From Streptomyces sp. (GTDB lineage: Bacteria; Actinomycetota; Actinomycetes; Streptomycetales; Streptomycetaceae): DNA of 64,000 nucleotides. Positions 9,226 to 18,129 of this stretch are shown here, piece after piece (position 1 is the first letter of the stretch; every line of letters begins with the position of its first letter). The position numbers and the translations under genes are program-made. Under the pieces are notes generated by a model. It saw only the letters and a program-made list of their open reading frames with translations. It did no database searches and was not told where the DNA came from. The stretch spans positions 62,001 through 126,000 of the forward strand of contig NZ_JAEKKT010000134.1 of assembly GCF_019510245.1 (NCBI RefSeq), written 5' to 3'.

Positions 9226-9586
9226 GGCCATCCCGCGGTCTGCGGCGGCAGACTTGTTTGAGGCGATGGCGGTGGGGGTCTCGCCGCGGGTTCGCACCAC
9301 GAGCGCGGTTGTGGTGAAGCCCAGGGCCGTGAAGGCGGCGGTGGTCAGGAAGGCGGCGGTGGTCAGGAAGGCGGCGGGGGCACCGGGGACGAATTGGCCC
9401 GGCACGGCCCCGATGGAGTAGACGGACACGATGACGGCCAGGCCGATCGCGCCGCCGAGTTGCTGGGTGGTCTGGAGCAGACCGGAGGCTGACCCGGCGT
9501 GCTCGGGCTCGAAGCCGCCGACGACCAGGGAGGCGGCGGGTATGAAGGTCAGCCCGGTTGCGACGCCGTTGAGCAGGAGCGGAGCC
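9226..9586 (-). pseudogene. MFS (EmrB/QacA, DHA2-type) transporter, C-terminal fragment
   Basis: reverse strand LLNGVATGLTFIPAASLVVGGFEPEHAGSASGLLQTTQQLGGAIGLAVIVSVYSIGAVPGQF...ALGFTTTALVVRTR; N-terminal TM helices absent. Confidence 0.75.
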
Positions 9587-9940
9587 GAGGACCAACTCCG
9601 CTCGCTGCTGTGCGAGTACTACCCCGCCGCCCTGGACGCCTTCGCCGGATGGGCCAACGGCCTGTGCCGCCCCGAAGCACGCGAACTGCTCAAGCTCGCC
9701 CCCACCCCGAGCCAGGCCGCCCGGCTCACCCGCGCCCGGCTCCGGTCGGCCCTCGAACGCGCCGGCCGCAGCCGCGGCATCGAAGCCGAGGCCGACCGGC
9801 TCCGCGAGTTCTTCCGCGGCGACTACGCGAGCCAGCCGCGGCTGATCGAGGACGCGCTCGGCAAGCAGGCCTTCGCTCTCCTACGCCAGTTGGAAGCCGC
9901 GTGCCTTGCTGCTGACGAACTCGCCGAGGCGGTCGAGGAG
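9587..9940 (+). pseudogene. IS110-family transposase fragment
   Basis: EDQLRSLLCEYYPAALDAFAGWANGLCRPEARELLKLAPTPSQAARLTRARLRSALERAGRSRGIEAEADRLREFFRGDYASQPRLIEDALGKQAFALLRQLEAACLAADELAEAVEE. Confidence 0.8.
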
Positions 9941-10628
9941 TCCTCTGTCCAACACCTCGGCGACCCGGCCGCGGTCACTGCGGTGGTGGACGCCCTCGGT
10001 ACTGCGATACACCATGACCAGCACGGCATCACGCGATCAGCGCTGAAGGCGCTGGCGGCGTTCGGCCGGGCAGCGGCCGGCGCACGGGACACGATCCGGT
10101 CGCTGACCACCGCCGGCGACGCACACTCACGCCCCGCCGCCGTCACCGCCCTGTGGGCCGTGGGCGGTGACCTGGCCGAGGTCATGCCGCTTCTGCTGGG
10201 CCTCCTCGACGACCGCATCACCTTCCGCATCGACGACGCGGCGGATCTGCTCGGCGAGATAGGCCCGCCCGCATCCGCCGCCCTGCCGCGCCTGCGCAAC
10301 CTCCTGACGCACGACATGGGTGCGGGTGCACTGCGCGGCGGCGCTCTGGGAGATCGGCGGCGAGGCGGAGGCACCGTCCGTCTTGAACGCCCTGCTGCAG
10401 TCCATGGCCAAGAACCCCGCGACGGCCAACCACGTCGTCGGCTGCCTGGACCGCATGGGCCCTCTCGCAGCACCGGCACTGCCCCTGCTCCGCGAGCAGC
10501 TGGCCCTGCCCCGGCGCGGCGGCAGGTTCCAGAGCACCGACCACGACGAGGCACTCCAGCGGGTCGGCCGTACCCTCATCGCCCGCCTCGCCACTCCCGA
10601 CGAGTTCGCCACCCCCGTCGCCGGCTGA
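9941..10628 (+). pseudogene. HEAT-repeat protein fragment fused in frame to the IS110 remnant, with a frameshift near 10318
   Basis: AAVTAVVDALGTAIHHDQHGITRSALKALAAFGRAAAGA...EIGPPASAALPRLRNLLTHD, continuing in another frame RVHCAAALWEIGGEAEAPSVLNALLQSMAKN. Confidence 0.65.
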
Positions 10629-10656
10629 CTCATCTCACACCGCCGTAAGGAGAGAC

Positions 10657-11688
10657 ATGTCCTTTCCCGAGTTTCCGCAGCCGGCGCCCGGTGAGGTGCT
10701 GTTCGTCTGCACGTGCTACGAGGACGGCAGGGCCCTGTGGGGCGGGCTCCTCGACGAGATCGCAGCCCGCCGGGAAGACGACGGGCTCGTCCTCGAGGGC
10801 AGCGGCGTGCGGCTGCGCATGGTCGAGGACAGCGCGTGGGACCACCTGCACGGGGGAAACATCCCGGCGCTTGTTCCCGGCAGCAGTCCCGTGCCGCCGG
10901 TCGCCGTTATGGCGGACATCCCGGTGGTGTACGGCGGGGACGGCCCACTGCTGGTGGACCTGGCGGCGATACCCGGCCGCGGCGTCCGGATCCCGTCGAC
11001 CCGGCTCGGCGAGATCCTCGCCGACCTGCTGGGCGGCGCACTCGCCTTCGACGACCTGGTGCGCGACATGGACCGGTACGGCATGTACCAGGGCGACGGC
11101 GGCCGGCCGGCTTTCCCCACGCCCGCGTCGGCACCGCCGCGCCGGTCCTTCCCGCCTCTTCCCTCCACCGGCGCGGCCCTGCTGGTGCGCACTTGCTTCG
11201 ACGACGAGGCCGGCTGGCAGGCCCTGCTCGGCGAACTGGGCGGGACGGACCCAGACGGCTGGGTCGGCGCGGATCTGGACTTGGACGAGATCGACGTGGA
11301 GCACTTCCCGTTGACGGCGCTGGTCGTCGACAACTCTGCCTTCGAAGGCCTCCAGCCGGGCCAGGTCCCGGTGCTCGTCCCGCCCGACGAGCACACCACG
11401 CTGGTCGCGCTCGCCGACGCCCGGACCTTTACCGAGCCTGAACTACCTCTGACTGTCGTCGACCTGTACGACAGCCCAGGACGGCAGGCCGTCCTTCCCT
11501 GCCGCGAGGTCGGATCCATGGCGTGCAACCTGGAGATCGCCAACATGGACTTCTACGAGTTCGTCGCCGAGGACCAAAGGTCCTGCCAACATAGTGCGGT
11601 TCACTACGGAGACGAAGGCTGGCAGGCTCTACAGCCGCATCCCCGACCGCCGCGAGCCTACGGGCCGGCCGATCCACCCCGGAGGTAG
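10657..11688 (+). CDS. DUF6924-like protein with an internally duplicated domain
   Basis: two copies of an LFVCTCYEDGRALWGGLLDEI / LLVRTCFDDEAGWQALLGEL module, each followed by a VEDSAWD/VDNSAFE segment. Confidence 0.6.
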   Translation: MSFPEFPQPAPGEVLFVCTCYEDGRALWGGLLDEIAARREDDGLVLEGSGVRLRMVEDSAWDHLHGGNIPALVPGSSPVPPVAVMADIPVVYGGDGPLLVDLAAIPGRGVRIPSTRLGEILADLLGGALAFDDLVRDMDRYGMYQGDGGRPAFPTPASAPPRRSFPPLPSTGAALLVRTCFDDEAGWQALLGELGGTDPDGWVGADLDLDEIDVEHFPLTALVVDNSAFEGLQPGQVPVLVPPDEHTTLVALADARTFTEPELPLTVVDLYDSPGRQAVLPCREVGSMACNLEIANMDFYEFVAEDQRSCQHSAVHYGDEGWQALQPHPRPPRAYGPADPPRR

Positions 11689-11698
11689 ACCGCGATAA

Positions 11699-11863
11699 CG
11701 CCCGAACCCGAACCTGCCGAGAACGGCCCCGCCGCGGCCTCCACGGGCCACCCCGCGTCCCTGACGCGCGCGGCGCTGGCCGAGCGTGGCTTCGTCGGTT
11801 TCGTGCCCTTCGCCGACCTCCCGCACAGCACCGTCCCTGCCGGGGAGGGCATCTACGCGTAGG
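11699..11863 (+). pseudogene. N-terminal fragment of a conserved hypothetical (possibly GIY-YIG-like) protein
   Basis: SLTRAALAERGFVGFVPFADLPHSTVPAGEGIYA* truncated by TAG. Confidence 0.35.
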
Positions 11864-12192
11864 AGGGGCGGCCGAGGCTTGGAGGAGTTCGTCAGCGAGG
11901 CCTCCGGCACCACTGCGTAGCTTCTGGCACTACGAGTACCTCGGTTACCAGTTCAACGTGAACTGCACACGCACACAAGGACCAAGGGTTTCCAGTGCCC
12001 TCCGCCGCCCCGCTCCGTGGGATGTTGAGCACGTGCAAGGACTGCTCCTTGTACGCCACCAGCGGGGAGAGTCGTACTCAGACCGTGGCCGAGCGGACTT
12101 CGAACCGCTGTTGCTGACGGCCCCAGTTCCCAGCGGGACTGGGCGGTGCGAGGCAGGGAGGGTCTCGGCGAGCACCGTGCCTGGCGGATCCA

Positions 12193-12310
12193 GTGGCGAC
12201 GAGGTACGACAAGCTCGCCGTCCGCTACGAAGCGACCGTGCTGATCGCGGATCCCGAGCGGTACGGCCCATGGGAGACGGTGTACAGCCGTGCTGCGCGC
12301 CCGCCGGGTC
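12193..12310 (+). pseudogene. scrambled IS5-family transposase remnants (C-terminal tail joined to an N-terminal piece)
   Basis: MATRYDKLAVRYEATVLIA (typical IS5 tail) immediately followed by DPERYGPWETVYSRAAR (typical IS5 N-terminal LPERYGPWETVYSR). Confidence 0.6.
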
Positions 12311-12975
12311 AGCGCGGTTCTGGAAGGGGCCTCGGCAGGCGCGTCGAACACTTCGAATATGGCCCAGGACCACCTGGAACTGTGGGGAGTCACCGAGCTG
12401 TCCGGCGGGTCAGCCCGCCCCGGGAGTGTCCGAGCCCGTGGCCGTCGGGCTCGACGAAGACGCCACCGGGCGGCTCGACCCAAGAGCGGGAGCTGTGTGG
12501 GCCTACCGATGTCTCTTGCTGTTCTCGACCACGGATGGCGGGAACTCGCGCATCAGCGACTGGAGGAACACGGCCTCTTCCTTGACTGCGGGACCGGTTC
12601 GAGGCGGCCCGCGGGCTGCCTGGTGCGCTGTTCGCCCCGGACTCCGAGCCGGTTCCCCAGGTGACGGCGGAGAGTCTGCCGTTCGTGCGGGTCGAGCTTG
12701 CCCCGGCTCGGGCCGGGCCGTCCGCGCACCTCGAGGGGCTGATCATCTGGGACCTCTCGGTGGACTCGCCCATCGCGCCCACCAGCATGGGGCGGGAACG
12801 AGACATGCGGGGGCCGGTTCCGCCGCTCGCCGGGTGATCTGCGCACTGTGTGATACAGCCTCTGACCTGCGTTGATCCTGTGCTCGATAAATCTACGTGT
12901 GGGTATTGCCACACAGTGGGCGCCTGGGGATCCCGCTAGGGTCTGTCCACTGCCTACAAATTCACCGGAGGGGCC

Positions 12976-14103
12976 ATGGCGTTCGGCTGGATCGACGAAC
13001 AGGCGGAGCAGCGCCGCCGCGCCGGACTCGTACGGACCCTGCGCCCCCGCCCCGCCGACTCGCCGCTGCTGGACCTCGCGAGCAACGACTACCTGGGCCT
13101 CGCCCACCACCCGGAGGTCGCCGAGGGCGCGGCCGAGGCGGCCCGGACCTGGGGCGGCGGCTCCACCGGCTCCCGGCTGGTGACCGGTACGACGGAGCTC
13201 CACACCGAGCTGGAGCGGGAACTGGCCGATTTCTGCGGGTTCGAAGCCGCCCTGGTCTTCTCCTCCGGCTATGCCGCCAACCTCGCCGCCGTCACCACGC
13301 TCGGCCCGCACGGCTCCCTGATCGTCTCCGACGCCCTCAACCACGCCTCCCTGATCGACGGCTGCCGGCTGGCCCGGGGCGCCGCCCAGGTCGTCGGGCA
13401 CGCCGATCCGGACGCCGTGCGCAAGGCCCTCGGGACGCACGAGGGGCCCGCCGTGGTCGTCTCCGACACGGTGTTCTCCGTCGACGGTGACGCGGCGCCG
13501 CTGGCCGCGCTGGCAAAGGCGTGCCGTGAGCACGGCGCCGGGCTGCTCGTCGACGACGCCCACGGGCTCGGGGTCCTCGGGGACGGCGGGCGAGGCGCGC
13601 CGTACGCGGCCGGGCTCTCCGGCGCCGACGACGTGGTGGTCACGGCGACCCTGTCGAAGTCGCTGGGCAGTCAGGGCGGGGTCGTGCTGGGCCCGGCCCG
13701 GGTGATCGACCACCTGGTCAACGCGGCCCGGACCTTCATCTTCGACACCGGTCTGGCCCCCGCCGCGGCAGGGGCGGCGCTGGCGGCCCTGCGGCTGCTG
13801 CGCCGCGAGCCCGGGCGGGCGGCGCGGGCCCGCGAGGTGGCCGCGGAACTGCACGCACGGCTGACCGCCGCGGGTCTGGAAGCGGTACGTCCGGACGCCG
13901 CGGTGGTCTCCGTGCGGGCCCCGTCCCCGGAGCAGGCCGTGCAGTGGGCGGCCGACTGCCGGACGGCAGGCCTGGCCGTGGGCTGTTTCCGTCCGCCGTC
14001 GGTGCCGGACGGCATCTCACGGCTCAGGCTGACCGCCCGTGCGGACCTCTCCGGGGCCGAGATCGAACGCGCTGTACGTGTGATCGGCAAGACACGACCA
14101 TGA
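12976..14103 (+). CDS. bioF: 8-amino-7-oxononanoate synthase
   Basis: LDLASNDYLGLAHHPEV, GGGSTGSRLVTGTTELHTELE, DDAHGLGVLGDGGRG, TLSKSLGSQGG PLP-lysine motif. Confidence 0.95.
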   Translation: MAFGWIDEQAEQRRRAGLVRTLRPRPADSPLLDLASNDYLGLAHHPEVAEGAAEAARTWGGGSTGSRLVTGTTELHTELERELADFCGFEAALVFSSGYAANLAAVTTLGPHGSLIVSDALNHASLIDGCRLARGAAQVVGHADPDAVRKALGTHEGPAVVVSDTVFSVDGDAAPLAALAKACREHGAGLLVDDAHGLGVLGDGGRGAPYAAGLSGADDVVVTATLSKSLGSQGGVVLGPARVIDHLVNAARTFIFDTGLAPAAAGAALAALRLLRREPGRAARAREVAAELHARLTAAGLEAVRPDAAVVSVRAPSPEQAVQWAADCRTAGLAVGCFRPPSVPDGISRLRLTARADLSGAEIERAVRVIGKTRP

Positions 14104-14213
14104 GTCGGCGTGACACGGTCGGGCCTGGCTCGCGAGCGGATACGGAGTCGGGAACGGATGGTGTGCGAGTCTGATCGGTTTCATTCACATCTGATCAGAC
14201 TCTTCGGGGCTGA

Positions 14214-14441
14214 TCAGTCGGCGAGTGCCGCCATGAACCCTGCCCAGCTCTCGGGGGAGAAGAGCAGCGCGGGTCCGGCCGGAGCCTTGGAGTCGCGCAC
14301 GGCGAGCAGTCCGGCCCAGGGGCCGGAGCGCGGCCGTGCCGTCTCCACGCAGTTGTTGGCTCCGGTGCTGTAGCTGCTGCGCAGCCACCGCAGTCCGTGC
14401 AGATCAGCACTTGAAGGTACGTTCCGAGGCAGTGCAGTCAT
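14214..14441 (-). CDS. DUF397 domain small protein
   Basis: LRWLRSSYSTGANNCVETARPRSGPWAGLLAVRDSKAPAGPALLFSPESWAGFMAAL. Confidence 0.9.
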   Translation of the reverse strand: MTALPRNVPSSADLHGLRWLRSSYSTGANNCVETARPRSGPWAGLLAVRDSKAPAGPALLFSPESWAGFMAALAD

Positions 14442-14450
14442 GGTGCCTCC

Positions 14451-15311
14451 TTACGCGCCGTCAGCTATTGCGGCGATGTAATCCAACGAGTCCTCGGGGG
14501 AAAGGGCGTGGATCCGGAGCGTGTTGAAGGCCTCCGTGTAGGCCTGGAGGTCTTCTTTCCGCTCCAGGTAGAGGCTACTCGTCAACTGGTCGATAACAAC
14601 CACGTCCAGATCAGAAGTGCTCGGAAATGAGAAGATTACGAAAGGTCCGGTGATGCCGATATGCGCCCCCGCTGCGAACGGCAGTACCTGGAGCCGTACT
14701 TGGGGCAGCCGGGCCGCCTCCATCAGCCGCTCCAGCTGCCGCGCCATCACACCGGGACCCCCCACCTCCCGGCGCAGCACCGCCTCGTCCAGGACCGCGC
14801 TCAGCTTCAGCGGCGGATCGTTGCGCAGCACGTCCTGCCTGGCCAGGCGCACCTCCACCAGGGTGTCCAGGGAGTCGTCGGCGCGCCCGTCCATGGCCGC
14901 CCGGGTCACCGCACGCGCGTATTCGGGGGTCTGCAGCAGTCCCGGCACGACCAGGGTCTCCAGCGTGCGCATCGTGCCTGCCTGTGACTCCAGACTGATG
15001 AAATCGCGGTAGGCGGGCGGCAGGACCCCACGATAGGCGTGCCACCAGTGGTGCCGTCCCGCAGTGTCCTCCGACCCCGCCAACACCAGCAGCAACTCGC
15101 GCAGTTGCCCCTCGGCCACGCCGTAGGCGTCCAGGAGTAACCGCACATCGGCCGGTTTCACACCGCTGGCGCCGGTCTCGATCCGGCTCACTTTCGACTG
15201 ATGCCAGCCCACCAGACGGGCGGCCTCGCCGCTCGTGAGGCCGGCGCCGGTGCGCAGTGTGCGCAGTTCGGCGCCCAGTTTCCGGCGGCGCACCGCGGGA
15301 CCGTTCTGCAT
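14451..15311 (-). CDS. XRE family regulator (Scr1/DUF5753 type, WhiJ-like)
   Basis: LGAELRTLRTGAGLTSGEAARLVGWHQSKVSRIETGASGVKPADVRLLLDAYG plus DUF5753-type C-terminus LVVPGLLQTPEYARAV. Confidence 0.92.
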   Translation of the reverse strand: MQNGPAVRRRKLGAELRTLRTGAGLTSGEAARLVGWHQSKVSRIETGASGVKPADVRLLLDAYGVAEGQLRELLLVLAGSEDTAGRHHWWHAYRGVLPPAYRDFISLESQAGTMRTLETLVVPGLLQTPEYARAVTRAAMDGRADDSLDTLVEVRLARQDVLRNDPPLKLSAVLDEAVLRREVGGPGVMARQLERLMEAARLPQVRLQVLPFAAGAHIGITGPFVIFSFPSTSDLDVVVIDQLTSSLYLERKEDLQAYTEAFNTLRIHALSPEDSLDYIAAIADGA

Positions 15312-15523
15312 GGGCTACTCCTTACTCCTTCCGAGCCGCCCAAATACGGTCTGAGGTCGCAGAGTTCACCGCTTCGAGCGACAGATATATGCATATCTTG
15401 GTGGATCGCTCCCCGTGACCGGCCCGGTAATGGCAGTCTGGCGAAGAAGCACCAGTCCGGGACCGTACTCGAACCATCCGCCCCGTGTCGGACTCCGGTC
15501 CCGAGGAAAGGGACGACGTCGCC

Positions 15524-15982
15524 ATGGCAGACCATCTGGAAGCATCCGTCACTCTGCCGAGCGATCCCGCCTCGGTCTGCGCCGCGCGCTCCTATGTGCT
15601 GGACACCCTCGCGGAGTGGGGGCTGCCGCCGGAGACGGAGACCGCGGACACCGTCCGCCTCATCGTCTCCGAGCTCGCCACCAACGCCGTGCAGCACACC
15701 TTCGGGCAGTCACCCACCTTCACGGTGGACCTCGTGCTCGACCGTGACGAGCAGCTGCGCATCGGCGTCACGGACAGTCATCCGCGCTTCCCCAAGAGAC
15801 TCCCCGCCGCGGTCCAGCAGGACAACGGGCGCGGCATGGTCATCATCCGCTGGCTGACCGCCGAGTGCGGCGGCAAGCTTCGGGTACGCCCCACCCGGGA
15901 GGGCGGCAAGACCGTCTCCATCGAACTTCCCTGGACGGTCCCGGCCGGCACCGTCACCGCGGCCGGCCAGCAGGAGCCGTAG
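15524..15982 (+). CDS. ATP-binding (HATPase_c, anti-sigma/RsbW-like) protein
   Basis: ADTVRLIVSELATNAVQHTFGQSPTFTVDLVL...DNGRGMVIIRWLTAECGG. Confidence 0.88.
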   Translation: MADHLEASVTLPSDPASVCAARSYVLDTLAEWGLPPETETADTVRLIVSELATNAVQHTFGQSPTFTVDLVLDRDEQLRIGVTDSHPRFPKRLPAAVQQDNGRGMVIIRWLTAECGGKLRVRPTREGGKTVSIELPWTVPAGTVTAAGQQEP

Positions 15983-16015
15983 CCCTGAGCCCCTGCCGGC
16001 CCGCTCGCGGTGGGG

Positions 16016-16489
16016 TCAGCTGACCCGGCCGTACCAGACGCTGCGCGTCCAGATCTTCTGGAGCCTCACCACGTCCCCGGTCTTCGGGGCGTGCCAGATC
16101 TTTCCCTTCCCGGCGTAGATGCCGACGTGGTACACGCTGGAACCCGAGTGGAAGAAGACCAGGTCCCCGGCCTTGCGGTTGCCGGCCGAGATGTGACGGG
16201 TCTTGTTGTACTGCTGGGCCGCTGTTCGCGGCAGGGTCTTGCCCGCCTTCTTGAACGAGTACAGCGTGAGCCCGGAGCAGTCGAACCTGTTCGGCCCGGT
16301 GGCACCCCACCGGTAGGGCGCGCCCTTCTTCGAGGCAGCGACCTGGAGTGCCTTCGTCGCTATCGTGGCGGCCGAGGCGTCGGAGGCGACACCCGGGATC
16401 ACGATCGAGCCGCCCACGGCGGCGATGGTCAGCGCCGAGGCCGTACCGGCCCGGGCCATCAGCGACGGAACACGATTGAGCGCAGTCAT
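16016..16489 (-). CDS. secreted NlpC/P60 family peptidase
   Basis: PYRWGATGPNRFDCSGLTLYSFKKAGKTLPRTAAQQYN...GDLVFFHSGSSVYHVGIYAG. Confidence 0.92.
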   Translation of the reverse strand: MTALNRVPSLMARAGTASALTIAAVGGSIVIPGVASDASAATIATKALQVAASKKGAPYRWGATGPNRFDCSGLTLYSFKKAGKTLPRTAAQQYNKTRHISAGNRKAGDLVFFHSGSSVYHVGIYAGKGKIWHAPKTGDVVRLQKIWTRSVWYGRVS

Positions 16490-16494
16490 GCGCA

Positions 16495-16700
16495 ACCCTT
16501 CGTCAGCCGCCTGTGAAGGATGACCTGTCGGATTCGGGCTGGCGAAGTTGCCCGGCCGTGTCGCCACGGCTTCACCCCAAGGGCTGCTCGGCGCGGTCAT
16601 GGAGCGACCGTGCCGGCGACCCGACGTGCTTGGGTCCTCCACTCCTGCCGATGCACTTCTGTCGACGGGTCAATCCGGGCGGCGGCAGGACTCGGCGTCC
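16495..16700 (-). ncRNA. ydaO-yuaA (c-di-AMP) riboswitch candidate upstream of the NlpC/P60 gene
   Basis: reverse strand: CGCCGAGTCCTGCCG...CGGCAGGAGTGGAGGACCCAAG...CCTTGGGGTGAAGCCGT...GGGCAACTTCGCCAGCCCGAATCCGACAGGTCATCCTTCACAGGCGGCTGACGAAGG, matching ydaO landmarks (GGGGACCCA, TTGGGGTGAA, CCCGAAyCCGACAG, rTAGGCG). Confidence 0.8.
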
Positions 16701-17038
16701 GCCCAGACCGCCCCGCCGCTGTGGCGGGGGCTTGTCGTCAGACAGGGATCTTCACTCACGCGTGTCCGAAAATCCCAACGGAACCGGGGATTTGTGGGGT
16801 TACTCACCACCCACCCGTTCGGGTGGACAGCACTGTGTTCGATTCTCCGTCAACTGCCCTGCGTAGCCCCGGACCTGCGCGGAAGCCGCTCGCGGGCACC
16901 CCCGCACGGGCAACCTGAGCGGTCCTCGCGGTCAGGTAAAACCACGCCACACTCCGCCGGACGGCGGTAACCCCTTTGGATCGTTTCGAATCCGGCCCGC
17001 TCGTACCGTCGACGCGCGGGACCGGAGTCCGGCGGGTG

Positions 17039-17347
17039 TCACCGTACGCAGTCGGGCGGGAGTGCGACGCGAGCGGTCCGGCGCTCGCCGTCGAGCACCC
17101 GCAACGCCCGTGCCAGCGTGTCCCCGTGAAGCTCCGTCTCGCCCCGCTGATGCATCAGGGCCAGCGCGTCACGCAGCTCGGCCGCCGCGCGCACCAGCGC
17201 CTGCGCGGCACGCAGCCCGCGGTAGGTGTCCTCGTTCTGCGCCGGATTGATCCGGCCCAGTAAATCCACCACGTCCAGGTAACGGTCGATCAGCTCGCCC
17301 TCGGCGCGGGTCAGCGCGGGCAGCGGCGGAAGCTCCGGCGGCAGCAT
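17039..17347 (-). CDS. conserved hypothetical protein
   Basis: MLPPELPPLPALTRAEGELIDRYLDVVDLLGRINPAQNEDTYRGLRAAQALVRAAAELRDAL; coding-like, next to clpP-like gene. Confidence 0.55.
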   Translation of the reverse strand: MLPPELPPLPALTRAEGELIDRYLDVVDLLGRINPAQNEDTYRGLRAAQALVRAAAELRDALALMHQRGETELHGDTLARALRVLDGERRTARVALPPDCVR

Positions 17348-17354
17348 CGGCGCC

Positions 17355-17990
17355 TCACCCCGCGTCCGGCAGGCCGAGGGAGGGGCGGCGAGCGGGCATC
17401 ACCCGGTCCACCAGCCCGTAGGCCAGCGCTTCCGGGGCGTCCAGGACCAGGTCCCGTTCCAGATCCCGGTGCACCTGTTCCGCCGTGCGCCCGGTGTGCC
17501 GGACCAGCATCCCTTCGAGCATCGCGCGCACCCGGTCCAACTCCGCCGCCTGGATGGCCAGATCACTCGGCTGGCCCTGTACCGGTTCCGGCAGTGACGG
17601 CTGCTGGAGCACAATGCGGGCGCCGGGCAGCACGGACCGTTTGCCCGGTGTGCCGGCCGCGAGCAGGACCGCCGCCGACGACCCGGCCTGCCCGAGGCAG
17701 ACCGTCTCCACGTCGCAGCTCACGTACTGGACCGTGTCGTAGATGGCGGTCATCGCGCTGTAGGACCCGCCCGGGGAGTTGATGTACAGCGAGATGTCCC
17801 GCTCCGGAGCCGCGTACTCCAGATACATGAGCTGCGCCATCACGTCGTTGGCCGAGACCTCGTCGACGGGCGTGCCGAGGAAGACGATCCGCTCCTCCAG
17901 GAGCTTGCCGTACGGATCCAGGGTGCGCTGCCCCGCGGTCGTGCGTTCCGTGAACTCGGGCAGGACGTAGCGGGCGGACGGTCGGGTCAT
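17355..17990 (-). CDS. ClpP family serine protease paralogue (atypical active site)
   Basis: [98 protein letters not shown]. Confidence 0.92.
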   Translation of the reverse strand: MTRPSARYVLPEFTERTTAGQRTLDPYGKLLEERIVFLGTPVDEVSANDVMAQLMYLEYAAPERDISLYINSPGGSYSAMTAIYDTVQYVSCDVETVCLGQAGSSAAVLLAAGTPGKRSVLPGARIVLQQPSLPEPVQGQPSDLAIQAAELDRVRAMLEGMLVRHTGRTAEQVHRDLERDLVLDAPEALAYGLVDRVMPARRPSLGLPDAG

Positions 17991-18044
17991 GGCGTACCCC
18001 TCCTCGCGACTGAGGCGGCCCGGTGCCGGGCCCTCTGTTGAAAA

Positions 18045-18059
18045 TGTACAGGACGTACA
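18045..18059. promoter_or_regulatory. inverted repeat TGTACAGGACGTACA between divergent clpP-like and phd-like genes
   Basis: TGTAC/GTACA arms, contains TGTACA hexamer like YefM operator cores. Confidence 0.55.
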
Positions 18060-18129
18060 GATCATTGACAGGGGATTCCGCTGTGGCCGAACAAGATGTG
18101 ATGTCCGGGGTGCCCCGTAAGCTGGGTTC

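Noticed and set aside
12553-13854. 433-aa minus-strand ORF across bioF
   Set aside because: Antisense to bioF, compositionally biased, no motif
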